A stretch of 64,000 bases of DNA from Aricia agestis (lineage: Eukaryota; Arthropoda; Insecta; Lepidoptera; Lycaenidae): the NCBI RefSeq assembly GCF_905147365.1, contig NC_056421.1:14881001-14945000 (forward strand). The letters run 5' to 3'. Below, in pieces: positions 54,012 through 63,993 of this stretch. The translations under genes were made by a program, and so were the position numbers. Numbering within the stretch: the stretch's first letter is position 1; every line of letters starts with the position of its first letter. The notes under the pieces were generated by a model. It ran no database searches. It was not told the origin of the DNA and worked only from the letters and a program-made list of their open reading frames with translations.

Positions 54012-55499
54012 AAATAGGGCTATTTCTTCCGTGAATTTTAGCTAAAACATCGTAATAACTTTATTATCCTATTCATTGGAATATTATTGCGTCTTTTTCA
54101 AGTTGAAATGTATCAAGTTTTACATTCTTTTGCCCAGTTTTGCAGCAATTATTGATGGTATTCCCTGGTATTACCGATAGTTGTCTACCCATACGCCATC
54201 TAGTTACTAAAATGGAAACTGAAAAATATAGGAAAATCCCTCATTGAGTGTCATTATCCTTAATCTATCATGTTCTAAAATAGGTACCAATAAAATCATT
54301 TAGGTACAGTCTGTCAAAAAGTCATGAAATTAAAAAGTGGCAACATCGTAGTGTCATCCATTTTTTCTTAGATTGATTTGAAAGGGATTTTTTTTTTTTA
54401 ATTTATTGGGAGCTGGAAACGAGTCCTTTGCATTTGAAAGGGATGACACTACGATGTTGCCACTTTTTAATTTCATGACTTTTTTGACAGACTGTACTAT
54501 AGACTGGAGTGAGCCTTAGGCTGGCCTCACACAGCCGGAATTTCATAATCGGAAATTCATATTCTTACAGATCGATCTATGATATTCGTAATCTGAAAAA
54601 ATCAGAATGTGTGTGGAGCGTACTGATATTGTATGGTATTCCGGTCTTTCTGAATTAATGTTGAGTTTTGTGATTCCGCTAAATAATAAACCATAAGAAT
54701 GGCCAAAGAATGCCTCAAACACGTGGATTTAACATTAAATACGTAAGTTTTGAACAACGTTTTTTGGGCTTTTCAATCGGTATTTTTGTACTTAAGCTAA
54801 AAAGATAATTTAAGTATAAGTTTATTAATCCTTTTTTTTTTTTTGCTTTTCGGCGTCTGACTTTGGTTGTGAGCGGTCGTGTGTGCAGTGTTTTTGAATT
54901 ATTTGAATTTATTAAGTTGTGGTGCCGGGTGTCTCAGGGTGCTTCGCCCCATCAGTGTTCGGTCCTGAGGAGTGTTCTTGCGCTGTCTTCGGAGCCTCCA
55001 AAGGTGAAAAAGTGTTTTGCGTTTGTGTGGCCGCGCAGGATTCGAACATGGGTTCGCCGAGTTGCTGCCGGGGGCCTGTACCACAAAGCCACCGTGTCAG
55101 GCGCACCGCGGCCGAATTTGTCTACCGCTTGCTTCGAACAGCAGTATCCACTGAGGAGCTAATATAAAAACGCCTACAGTAAAAGTGTTTCGGACTGGAA
55201 AAATAATAAGAGAGTATTGCTATTACTATAACTGAGGTGGCGATATTAATTGATTGTGATTCAGTATGAATTGCAGTGGTTGTAAAAAGGCTTTGAATAC
55301 AAGAGATATTTTGAAATGCCGACTGTGCATTTGCAAATATCACTACCAGTGCTTAGCAATAGACAAACACATTTTTTGCCTTTACGAAAGAATTCTTATC
55401 ATCTTGGATTTGCCCTGGTTGCAGTAACGTAACTAGAGCAATGATAACACGCCAGTCCGTCAGAACATCGTACAGTTACATTCTAACGACTCTCTCAAT

Positions 55500-56348
55500 A
55501 TGTCCCGTGACGTGTATGATCAGTCAACAGTATCTCCCGCTCCGGCGCAAAATTTTGAAGATGTTGTGACAATGAATAAAATCAGCACTCTCCTAGATGA
55601 AAAGCTACATCACACTCTATCTGCTTTCATGGCGGATTTTCGTGCGGCCATTAGAGAGGACGTGAAGTTGCTAGTCAAGAACGAACTGGACACGGCTCTC
55701 AAAGTCCTCAAGGATGACTTCATTTGCGCAGAGCAATCTTCAATCCGAGCGGACATAGACAAAACCGAAAAATATATTAAAGGTTTGGAAACTGAAAATG
55801 CGAAAATAAGTAGCGATATTGTTAAATTGAATTCTCGCCTTGCAAGCTTCGAAAAGATCTCCCGCAGTTGCAATATCGAGATAAAAGCAGTGCCAGAACG
55901 CAAAAATGAAAATGTAATACAGCTTCTTAAGAAATTATGCGATGTTATTAAGTTTCCGATTGAAGACTCACATATTAACGCCTGTCGTCGAGTTGCTAAG
56001 CAAAATTCTGCTTCCAAGAGGCCACGAAATATAATTGTGACTTTCAAAAATACCCGTGTAAGAGATTCGGTTTTGTCGGCTTGTCACAGATACAAAAAAG
56101 CTAACTCAGGACGTGGCATAACATCCTCTGATCTTAATATTTCGGGCGAAGGTGAAGGTTCTAGGATTTTTGTTACCGAGTACTTGTGCCTGGAGCAGAA
56201 AGCTCTTCATGCAGCGACAAGGTCAACCGCAAAAGAACGGTCCTACAAATATGTGTGGATCAAATATGGCCAGATCTATGTTCGCAAGGACGACGCTACA
56301 AGTGCAATACTCATAAAAAACCAAGACTGTCTTAATAAGTTGCGTTAA
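55500..56348 (+). CDS. LINE ORF1-like protein (coiled coil plus FP-type domain), copy 2
   Basis: Same 282-residue protein as at 51962-52810, offset 3538 bp. Coiled coil followed by FP-type RNA-binding-like domain. No amino-acid difference between the copies is visible. A PHD-finger frame precedes it at 55266-55427 with the same frameshifts. Without an RT in cis it could only be mobilised or act in trans; whether it is expressed is unknown. Confidence 0.8.
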   Translation: MSRDVYDQSTVSPAPAQNFEDVVTMNKISTLLDEKLHHTLSAFMADFRAAIREDVKLLVKNELDTALKVLKDDFICAEQSSIRADIDKTEKYIKGLETENAKISSDIVKLNSRLASFEKISRSCNIEIKAVPERKNENVIQLLKKLCDVIKFPIEDSHINACRRVAKQNSASKRPRNIIVTFKNTRVRDSVLSACHRYKKANSGRGITSSDLNISGEGEGSRIFVTEYLCLEQKALHAATRSTAKERSYKYVWIKYGQIYVRKDDATSAILIKNQDCLNKLR

Positions 56349-56395
56349 CTATTCACTAAGTTAATTTTCGTTTTCGCTATTTTTAGTCTATATGG

Positions 56396-57080
56396 ATGTT
56401 TATATATTTTGGTTTATCTTTCTTGTCTATAACAATGTATAACATATTTTATCAAAACTTAGGTAGAGCTAGGTCTAAAATTAAGGATATTTATTTAAAC
56501 GTTCTTATTAATGATTACGACATTATTTGCCTTACGGAGCCAAACTTTAATAGTAGTGTGTATGATAATGAGTCAATAGACGATAGATACAACATTTTTA
56601 GAAGGGATCGTGAAGATTCATGCTCCAATAAGGTGGTATCCTTGTCGCGGTCAAAAAATGTATTAATGTTGTTAGGCGATCATCCTGGGAGAGTGGGTTG
56701 GAGGATATTTGGCTTTCATTTTTACCCATCCGATCGGGCGCACCCCTTTTGCATATGTGTCTATGTTTTTACCCATCCGATCGGGCGCACCCCTTTTGCA
56801 TATGTGTCTATGTTACTTGCCTCCAGATCTACAAATTGATCAAATTGCTGCATTTCATGACAACTGTCAAAAATGTATACTTAACGCACCTTTTGAGGAG
56901 TCATTTATATTGCTAGGTGATTTTAATTCTGCAAATATTACCTGGGAAACGCGTGATGCCCTAAATGTTCTCTTGCCTTCTGATCCTCAGGACCACAAAG
57001 CTGAACTACTGATTGGAACTATGAACATTTGTAGTCTAGCGCAATTTATTCTTATTCCCATTATATATTTCTGGGTCTAG
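56396..57080 (+). pseudogene. LINE ORF2 endonuclease region, truncated, copy 2
   Basis: Here the endonuclease start is open for 147 codons (56396-56839): YQNLGRARSKIKDIYLNVLI, NDYDIICLTEPNFN, then the frame is diverted by the 47-bp direct repeat (56719-56812). The overlapping frame 56709-57080 carries LLGDFNSANITWE. The rest of the endonuclease and the RT are absent, so it is non-functional. Confidence 0.8.
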
Positions 57081-57551
57081 AATATTGGAGGAGCCATTTA
57101 TCCGATAGGAAATTATTCTACACTTAAAGAGTGAAGCGACAACATAAGTGAAATAATCACCTCCGTCTTGTTTACACAGTAACTTATGACGTTTTGGTCT
57201 CGAATGAGTAATTAGCTGATTACTAGCAACTTTAATGTTACAAACTGATATTTTGAAACCATTTCTCTCTCTCTCTCTCGATACGGTAACGAAGCGAATG
57301 AGTATTTCAACTTTTTACACAAAACTAATTCATTTTACTCTTCATAGCTAGTTTATACTCGTATACATATAAAATGACTAATTTAATGATCGTGAGGTCT
57401 AATTTAATGGTTACGAGTGTGGTAAACTTATCTTATCATAGCGGGAACCTTTTAAATGTCTAAGGGTAATAAAAAACTAATTAAAACAGGAAAACTTTTA
57501 ATGTCACATATTATAATATTGTATACATTATATTAAACATGAGAAAAATAA

Positions 57552-58076
57552 GTACTCTGTTGCGTGACACCTGATTTCATGATCCACAATGGAGGTTCGA
57601 TCGTAAGCACTTTCCATTATATTTGACGCTTCGTTTAGTGTTTTAACTCCGCTCAACTTGAATTTCTTCTTGAAAAAGTTCATTCTGTTCTCATAGTGGA
57701 GTTTGATGCGATGTAATAAATGTAGACGAGTGTCGAGACAGTTTAGGATGTGTTGTAGGTGCCACCATTCATCATTACTGATACTCATTGATTGGATGCC
57801 GCCACCACACGACACAAATATGAAATTCTGTAATCCCTCACCACGATCGGACACATTTACAAATCTCACAGTGCACTCCTGATTTTGTTGTGTTGAATTA
57901 ATATTATTTTCAGTGTAGAGAGTAGCTGCTGCTGTAGCTGTGCCAGTGTTGAAGAAATCTGAGATTCGGTTTGCGTTGTCCACGAAAATTGTACTCCATT
58001 CTTCTCTGGTTAGCAACAATCGGTTACCAATGTTAATCACCTCCTCCAAACCCTCATTTATTTGATTCGATACCAC
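57552..58076 (-). pseudogene. unknown protein of a virus-like (polintovirus-type?) remnant
   Basis: Minus-strand frame from 58076 with about 175 residues native to this segment: LLTREEWSTIFVDNANRISD, QNFIFVSCGGGIQSMSISND, EWWHLQHILNCLDTRL and MNFFKKKFKLSG. Its last residues come from the LINE unit at 57528-57551, so the 3' end is lost. It lies downstream of, and on the same strand as, the double-jelly-roll fragment at 58351-58840, which suggests one former element. The GGGIQ..S..EW..L stretch weakly recalls PC4-like DNA-binding proteins, but this is not enough for a call. No LINE or host family is recognised. Confidence 0.45.
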
Positions 58077-58249
58077 TAAATACGTTGATATGTGAGGTAT
58101 CGTTTTTGAATTAAGATCATATACGTTTTTACAAAGTTCAAAAGTGAAAGGTGGGATCGAAGGTGAATATGAGGGTGGGTAGATATAGTGTTAGGGGAGT
58201 AAATGACACATCTTAACAACACAACTGCCTATATCGAACTGAGTCGCTT

Positions 58250-58330
58250 GAACAGAACAGCTGATAATATAAACAGAACAGCTGATAATAAAAACAGAAC
58301 AGCATGGGCTTCAAACAGAACAGCAGCCGT
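58250..58330 (+). repeat. short tandem repeat aacagaacagctgataat
   Basis: About four imperfect 18-22 bp units between the two virus-like frames (gaacagctgataatataaac, gaacagctgataataaaaac, gaacagcatggg, gaacagcagcc). Confidence 0.75.
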
Positions 58331-58350
58331 TGAACCAGTTACAACCTGTT

Positions 58351-58840
58351 TTAACTGGATATTTTTCGAACTGATTTGGTTAAAATGGTGTATTCAAAGA
58401 GGGAATCATTGATAATGAGGCAGTAGGCGGTAGTGTCACTGGGGATGGCTTTCTTGAATTCCATTTCCAATTTTATGTCTATACCACCCCCCACGCCCGA
58501 TCGAATGGTGTCCATTTGTCGGGAACAGTCGATTACAACAAGAGGTGCTTTTGTCTTAAAATGAGCTGGGTTCACTTGAACATTAGCGTTTTTCAAACCA
58601 TAGTATTGCCTTTTAAAGTTACAAAACGCTTCATACAACAGGGAGTAGACACCCTTTTCAAAATCATTAGCAAACGACTCGTATGGATAGTATTGAGAGT
58701 TGAGGTAGAGACGAGCATTGTGGAAATTGGAGTGATCAAATAAACTTTTATCTTTGCTTTCATCATTGTTTGTATTTTGTGGAACTGAATCATAACTATT
58801 ACGGCCTGGATTATAAGATATAATCCTGCACAGTGAGTAA
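58351..58840 (-). pseudogene. double-jelly-roll capsid-like protein, C-terminal part (endogenous virus / Polinton-like remnant)
   Basis: The minus-strand frame is open from about 58840 to TAA/TAG near 58351 (about 160 residues) without an ATG at its head, so the N-terminal part is missing. Characteristic pieces: FDHSNFHNARLYLNSQYYPY, YEAFCNFKRQYYGL, PLVVIDCSRQMDTIRSG, and DTTAYCLIINDSLFEY near the end. This pattern (order FDH-N-KLFLNS-YYPY, VIDCS-QN, G-DI-LEFE, TAYCLI-HD--EY) is one I know from insect proteins annotated as double-jelly-roll-like, a fold of major capsid proteins of Polinton/adintovirus-type DNA viruses. It is upstream of the unknown frame 57552-58076 on the same strand. Called from remembered family pattern, not from a search. 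Confidence 0.6.
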
Positions 58841-58955
58841 TTATTTCAGCTCGCAAACTAGTCACCTACAAAAACACTCGCCTTACTATTTAACATCAAG
58901 ACGCAGTATCAGTCTCCATCACTATAAGAACAAAGAGTTTTTGTTGTTACTAACA

Positions 58956-59306
58956 ATGAAGCGCTCCCCGACAAGAACAACCTCGGCTTCCGATTCTAAC
59001 ATCGACAAATCAGGGTCAGAACACAACAATCCAAGCCAAAACATCACTCTAAGAGGCAGTTCCAAAAGGGTTCGTGTAGAAGACAACGTCGTCACTGACA
59101 AATTTGACCAATTCAAGTTAGGTATCCTGGAAATACTCAATACTAAACTGAATCCTCTGCATACTCGAATGGACAACGTTGAGAAGAGCTTGACACATAT
59201 TACCCAGCAAAACCACGATATAATATCCTCCAACAGCGAAATTGAGAAAGCTATGGACTTTTTCAAGAACCGAAACCGATTACCGAATTCGAGAACAAAA
59301 TTGTAA
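58956..59306 (+). pseudogene. LINE ORF1, N-terminal part (before a frameshift)
   Basis: ATG at 58956 begins MKRSPTRTTSASDSNIDKSG, a polar N-terminus, then FDQFKLGILEILNTKLNPL and a helical, coiled-coil-like part (NVEKSLTHITQQNHDIISSN). A one-base frameshift around 59270-59285 sends it to an early stop at 59306; the continuing coiled coil is in the next frame. It belongs to the CR1/jockey-type LINE whose ORF2 is at 61606. Confidence 0.75.
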
Positions 59307-59872
59307 AACTGGAGAAAGACATTCAGTCAACTAGGGTTTCCCTGTCGGACTTGGATGAGAAGTCGGAAAAAATTGAGCGTTTCCTCAGGAAAACCGCTGT
59401 CGAAATAAGAGGTGTCCCAAAAATTGAGAAGGAAGGTAAGACGGATTTACTAAATCTTGCCTCCAACCTCTTGAAGTTACTAAATGTCGACTCATCTAGC
59501 ATTATTAAAGATGTATATCGTCTGCCTTTCAAGGAGAAAGCTGTTACATCAACGGTAATCCTGGAGTTTTTAAGCACTATAATCAAAGATCTTGTTCTGA
59601 AAAATAGCAAGGCATACAACAACGAACACAAATCGTGTAGACTAAACTCCTCACACCTGGGTTTGGCTGGCACCGAGTCACCGCTGTACCTCTCTGAACA
59701 TCATACAAATAGAACAAGGAGACTACACTTTCTTGCCCGTGACTTTGCTGCTGCTGAAAATTACCGTTTCTGTTGGGTTGCAAATGGCCAAGTGTTACTC
59801 CGTAAAGAAGAAGGTTCCCGCTACATACAAATCAAAAATGAAAATCAACTCCTTCAACTTAGAGGTAAATAG
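59278..59872 (+). pseudogene. LINE ORF1, C-terminal part with FP-type domain
   Basis: Frame open from about 59278 (FENKIVKLEKDIQ onward) to TAG at 59870-59872. End of the coiled coil (DEKSEKIERFLRK), then an FP-type domain: TAVEIRGVPKIEKEGKTDLL, VYRLPFKEKAVTSTVILEFL, RRLHFLARDFAAAENYRFCW, VANGQVLLRKEEGSRYIQI. Same domain order as the ORF1 at 51962 but clearly a different family. Only one frameshift separates it from the N-terminal part, so this copy is not very old. Confidence 0.8.
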
Positions 59873-60067
59873 ACTTTTATTTTTGCTTAATGAGAATGTT
59901 GAGTCACTTTTATTTCTAATAGTTATTATTATTAGCAACAATGTATACCTGTCGCTGTATTGTAATATATACCTCATACTTATTGTAATAACTATTAACT
60001 CAAAACTAGTTTATTCACTCAGTACATGTCACCTTAACAACTATCGTAAAACTAGTTTAACATTGGT

Positions 60068-61450
60068 TTACTTTGTAATCTGCTATTACTTAGTGAAAGT
60101 AATTACTACAAAAGTTTTTATAAACATTATAGATAGCTTACAATATAAAACTACCTTTACAAGACATGTCACATATTATTTGATAATATTATTAATGTTT
60201 AACCTAAAATATAGTTATGTATGTCACCTTAACTACAGAAAAACCAAAATTTAGATTGTAATTTGTTATTACTTAGTAAAAATAATAACTACAAAAGTTT
60301 TTGTTAATAATGTTGTCACATATTTTCTGATAATATTAATAATGTTTAATTTAAAATACAATATAGTATACAAATTGTCCAGAGCCAGCCAGTGTCCCGG
60401 TTATTGTTATAAATACAATACACAACAAAAATATTATATCCTTCCTAATATCCATCCTCCGCAAGAGTGTGTTTATCATTCTGCTAGTGAAGCTTATGCA
60501 CTGATTAAACCCTCAGTAATGTGTGTAACTACTCTAAATAATATATTGATAATGCATTACAATAATACCCCAGTAGTAACTCATTATAATATCACAAAAT
60601 TATCATTCGTTCTTCAATACAATACTGCTTACTTAATATTATATTTCGCCGTTACACCATTGCAATACCTAAACAACTGTAAAACTAGCTCAGTTTTCTT
60701 TGTAATTTGATATTGCTTAGGGAAATCAATGACTACAAAAGTTTTTATAAATAACTAGCTGTTCCGGCAAACGTTGTTTTGCCATATAAAGTATTTCGCC
60801 CATATTATTATTGCAGTGACTAAATAATTATGTCACCATGGCAACGTCCATCCGGATCTAATGTAAAACATTCCAAAATCAACAACTCCTTATAAATAAG
60901 AAATTAATTCAAAAAAACATTTTCCAGTAGACCAAACTGTAAATCTAAACCATTCTCGAATCTCCACGAACACACACAAAAAATTTCATCAAAATTGGTC
61001 CAGTCGTTTAGGAGGAGTTCAGTCACATACACACGCACACAAGAAATATATATATTAAGATATAGACAGCTTACAATACAAATTTTTTTTCTTCACAAGT
61101 GTCAAATATATTTGGACAGTATTAATAATGTTTAACCTAAAATATATTTCTGTACTGAACCACTGTATAAATATAGCTTACTTTGTAATTCATTATTACT
61201 TAGCAAAAATAATAACTACAAAAGATTCTGTTATTGTTACAGATAGCTTACACATAAGTATTTTTACAAGTGTCACATATTTGCTGAGAATTTTAATAAT
61301 GTTTAACTTACAATACAATATAGTAAACAAATTACCGCGTGCCAGCCAGTGTCCCGGTATTTGTCATTATAAATACATTCCAAAACTAAAAACTTTTTCA
61401 ACCTACTTTTCATCCTCTGCAAGAGAGTATGTTTACCATTTTGCTAGGGA
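60068..61450 (+). repeat. AT-rich higher-order repeat between LINE ORF1 and ORF2
   Basis: Four diverged units share gctattacttag, taataactacaaaagttttt, gatagcttaca, tgtcacatatt and attaataatgtttaa-type words (about 60068, 60254, 60698 and 61169). Units 2 and 4 also share gccagccagtgtcccgg and a following cctccgcaagagtgtgttta-type stretch, so the array is a duplication of a two-unit block. Unit 3 is split by the Helitron-like insertion at 60754-61060. Open frames here (for example 59733-60254) are low-complexity and probably not coding. Confidence 0.7.
60754..61060 (-). mobile_element. Helitron-like repeat, minus strand
   Basis: Plus strand aaCTAGctgttccggcaaac: the minus-strand 3' end CTAG before T. 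The interior ggtccagtcgtttaggagga and cacatacacacgcacacaag, and the other end near atatatattaagatata. Same family as 1003-1174. It interrupts unit 3 of the array. Confidence 0.6.
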
Positions 61451-61605
61451 CACTACAGCAGCTGTCAGCTACACAGATAGTAACTCATCAAATTATCACA
61501 AAATTATCATTGTGTACCGGTTAATTCTCGCTATACTAGTATGATTTTTTTTTTATTTTTTTTCTGCAACAATTTATCCTAATAATAATTATTATCACTT
61601 CAAAA

Positions 61606-63993
61606 ATGGCTAATCAAGTTGAATTTATTAATGATATTGACAAAATTAAATTTTTTAGTTATGTTAAACATGGCATACCTGAGCAATGTATAAGTGACTT
61701 TGGAGATATTAAAAACAGATTTACTGTGATCACGCAGAATATTCGTAGTATATCAAAAAACTTAGATAATTTTACACTTTTCTTAGATAGACTAAATTTC
61801 CTACCGGATATTATTATACTGACAGAATGTAGATTGCATAAAAACTCTCCAAAAATTAACATGAAAGAATATGAATGCCACTACTCCCAGACATTCTTGA
61901 ACCAAAATGATGGAATTGCGATACTTTATAAATCTGATTTAAAGATCTCAATACATGAGCCATCTTTTATGGATGCCAATTGCTTAATCATTAAAATAGG
62001 AACTGAATTTATAGTTTTTGGTATATATAGATCGCCCTCGGTATATAATATTCACAATTTTTGTCAATCCCTTGATACACTTCTACAAATTCACAACTCC
62101 CCTAACATGTTGATTGTTGGTGATATGAATATTGATATCAAAATAAACACAAGTGACAAACGAGCAAATGATTACTTAGACATCACCGGATACCATGGTC
62201 TATACCCTGGTCACCAGTACACTACACGAGAAAACTCATGCCTTGACCATGCGTTAATCAAAACAAAAGTTATAGTATGTCAATCAGCTATTACTGACCA
62301 CGATACAATTTTAATAGGCTTTGATATAACACCCAATTACGAGCGTACTACTCAAAACATAATAATTAAGCACAAAATAGTTTACGCAAATCTTAAATCA
62401 GATATTGAAAATACTGACTGGTCATCTATTCTACAGTATAACAACATGGATCTGGCGCTTAGTAAATTTACTACAGAACTTCATGATATAATAAATAAAA
62501 ACACTAAACACGAAATGCTACCTAATTCTAAAACTATAGAACGACCATGGATGACAGAAAACCTGCTGAAATGTGTTCGAAAAAGGGACAAGCTTCACTC
62601 TGAAGCAAAAAAACCTCATAACCTAAATAATCATGCACTGCAGCAAAACTATAAGAACTACAGAAACTTTTGCAATAATACTATTATAAATCTAAAAATT
62701 GCCTATGACATTAAACTTCTTCAGAAATCTAAAGGTGACACTAAACAAACTTGGAACGCTGTTAAAACAATCTGTAACATTGCTTCTAAAAAAACTAGTA
62801 ATTTAAATATACTTAATTCTGACCCTGACCCGCTTGCCGCGCTGAACCGCGCTAATAATTATTTTGCTAATATTGGAGTTAAGCTTGCAGAGAAAACACT
62901 TACACAGTTAAATAAGACAGAGACAGAGCTTGTCAACCTAGCTCCTTCCTTTGACAGTATATTCGTACAAACTTCTGAAACAGATTCCTTTTTCTTTCAC
63001 CCTACTGATGAATCTGAAATCAGCAATATAATTGAAGCATTAAAATGCGATTCTGCCGCGGGCTGGGATAAAATCACTAACCGGGTACTAAAAGAAGCTA
63101 AACACTGTCTTCTTGCTCCAATCACTCACTTATGTAATTTAAGTATGTCAACAGGAACCGTTCCTAAGCAACTTAAAATAGCAAATATCTGTCCCATTTA
63201 TAAGTCAGGCAATGTAACGGAGATTTCAAATTATAGACCCATTTCACTTCTTACATCTTCGTCAAAGATTTTAGAAAAGCTAGTAAACAAAAGGCTCCTA
63301 AAATACCTGGAAAAGAGGCAACTGCTATCTTCTAACCAGTATGGTTTTCGTAATGGAAAGTCAACTGAGGATGCAGTCATTAACTTAGTCACGTATGTTG
63401 TTGATAAATTAGATGAGGGTCAAAAATGTGTAGGCATCTTCCTTGATCTCACCAAAGCATTTGACACTGTCTCAAGGCCAACTCTTCTAAGAAAATTGGA
63501 GCTGGCTGGTATTCGGGGAACGGCCTTACACTGGTTTACCTCATATCTCACGGATCGCGAACAACGAATATGTTTCGCCGATTATCAAAGCAATTTTGCT
63601 GCAGTGACATATGGGGTCCCACAAGGCAGTGTCCTAGGACCCACTCTGTTTCTTCTGTACGTTAATGGACTATGCTCCCTTAACTTAGATAATGCTAGAA
63701 TGTTTGCCTATGCTGACGATACAGCTATAATTTTTAGTGGCAACACATGGCACAAAGCATACAAAGCAGCAGAAACGGGGATGTCAACTGTATGCAATTG
63801 GCTTCAGCACAATCTCCTTACCCTAAATGTTGATAAAACTAAAATAATTAACTTCTCCATAAACTCTAAATCAACAGCCCCGGTGCAGTGTACCTTACAA
63901 TTCCATCAATGTGACCGCAAACTTACAGTGTGTAGCTGTCCCACTTTTGAACAAGTCGATTGCATTAAATACTTAGGTGTCTACAACACATAA
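61606..63993 (+). CDS. LINE ORF2: endonuclease / reverse transcriptase (CR1/jockey-type), C-terminus cut short
   Basis: 795-residue frame. Residues about 35-250 are an APE-type endonuclease: TQNIRS, IILTECRL, YRSPS, VGDMNIDI, SCLDHALI and ITDHDT, holding the expected Asn, Glu, Asp/Asn and Asp-His residues. Residues about 460-795 are a reverse transcriptase: GWDKITNRVLKEA, NYRPISLLTSSSKILEKL, GFRNGKST, FLDLTKAFD, GVPQGSVLGPTLF and the catalytic FAYADDTAI, then the LNVDKTKIINFS and YLGV motifs. The enzyme nicks target DNA and copies the element RNA in place. It stops (TAA 63991-63993) just after KYLGV, about 100-200 residues before the usual end, so it is frameshifted or truncated at the window edge. 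All catalytic motifs are intact. ATG at 61606 is the first in frame. Confidence 0.92.
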   Translation: MANQVEFINDIDKIKFFSYVKHGIPEQCISDFGDIKNRFTVITQNIRSISKNLDNFTLFLDRLNFLPDIIILTECRLHKNSPKINMKEYECHYSQTFLNQNDGIAILYKSDLKISIHEPSFMDANCLIIKIGTEFIVFGIYRSPSVYNIHNFCQSLDTLLQIHNSPNMLIVGDMNIDIKINTSDKRANDYLDITGYHGLYPGHQYTTRENSCLDHALIKTKVIVCQSAITDHDTILIGFDITPNYERTTQNIIIKHKIVYANLKSDIENTDWSSILQYNNMDLALSKFTTELHDIINKNTKHEMLPNSKTIERPWMTENLLKCVRKRDKLHSEAKKPHNLNNHALQQNYKNYRNFCNNTIINLKIAYDIKLLQKSKGDTKQTWNAVKTICNIASKKTSNLNILNSDPDPLAALNRANNYFANIGVKLAEKTLTQLNKTETELVNLAPSFDSIFVQTSETDSFFFHPTDESEISNIIEALKCDSAAGWDKITNRVLKEAKHCLLAPITHLCNLSMSTGTVPKQLKIANICPIYKSGNVTEISNYRPISLLTSSSKILEKLVNKRLLKYLEKRQLLSSNQYGFRNGKSTEDAVINLVTYVVDKLDEGQKCVGIFLDLTKAFDTVSRPTLLRKLELAGIRGTALHWFTSYLTDREQRICFADYQSNFAAVTYGVPQGSVLGPTLFLLYVNGLCSLNLDNARMFAYADDTAIIFSGNTWHKAYKAAETGMSTVCNWLQHNLLTLNVDKTKIINFSINSKSTAPVQCTLQFHQCDRKLTVCSCPTFEQVDCIKYLGVYNT

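Larger units (their letters stand above)
54012..57551 (+). mobile_element. LINE-derived 3.5-kb unit, second copy
   Basis: Near-identical to 50460-54011. The junction at 54010-54014 joins ...gagaaaaat to aaatagggc..., with only a few shared A/T bases. The unit ends at 57551, where the DNA passes into the virus-like remnant. Confidence 0.9.

Noticed and set aside
50460..57551. LTR retrotransposon with 3.5-kb LTRs
   Set aside because: The two copies are directly adjacent with no internal region, and they contain LINE ORF1 and endonuclease; simple tandem duplication.
59733..60254. 173-codon AT-rich frame after LINE ORF1
   Set aside because: Overlaps the FP-domain frame in another phase and then AT-rich repeats; Ile/Tyr/Leu-rich composition only.
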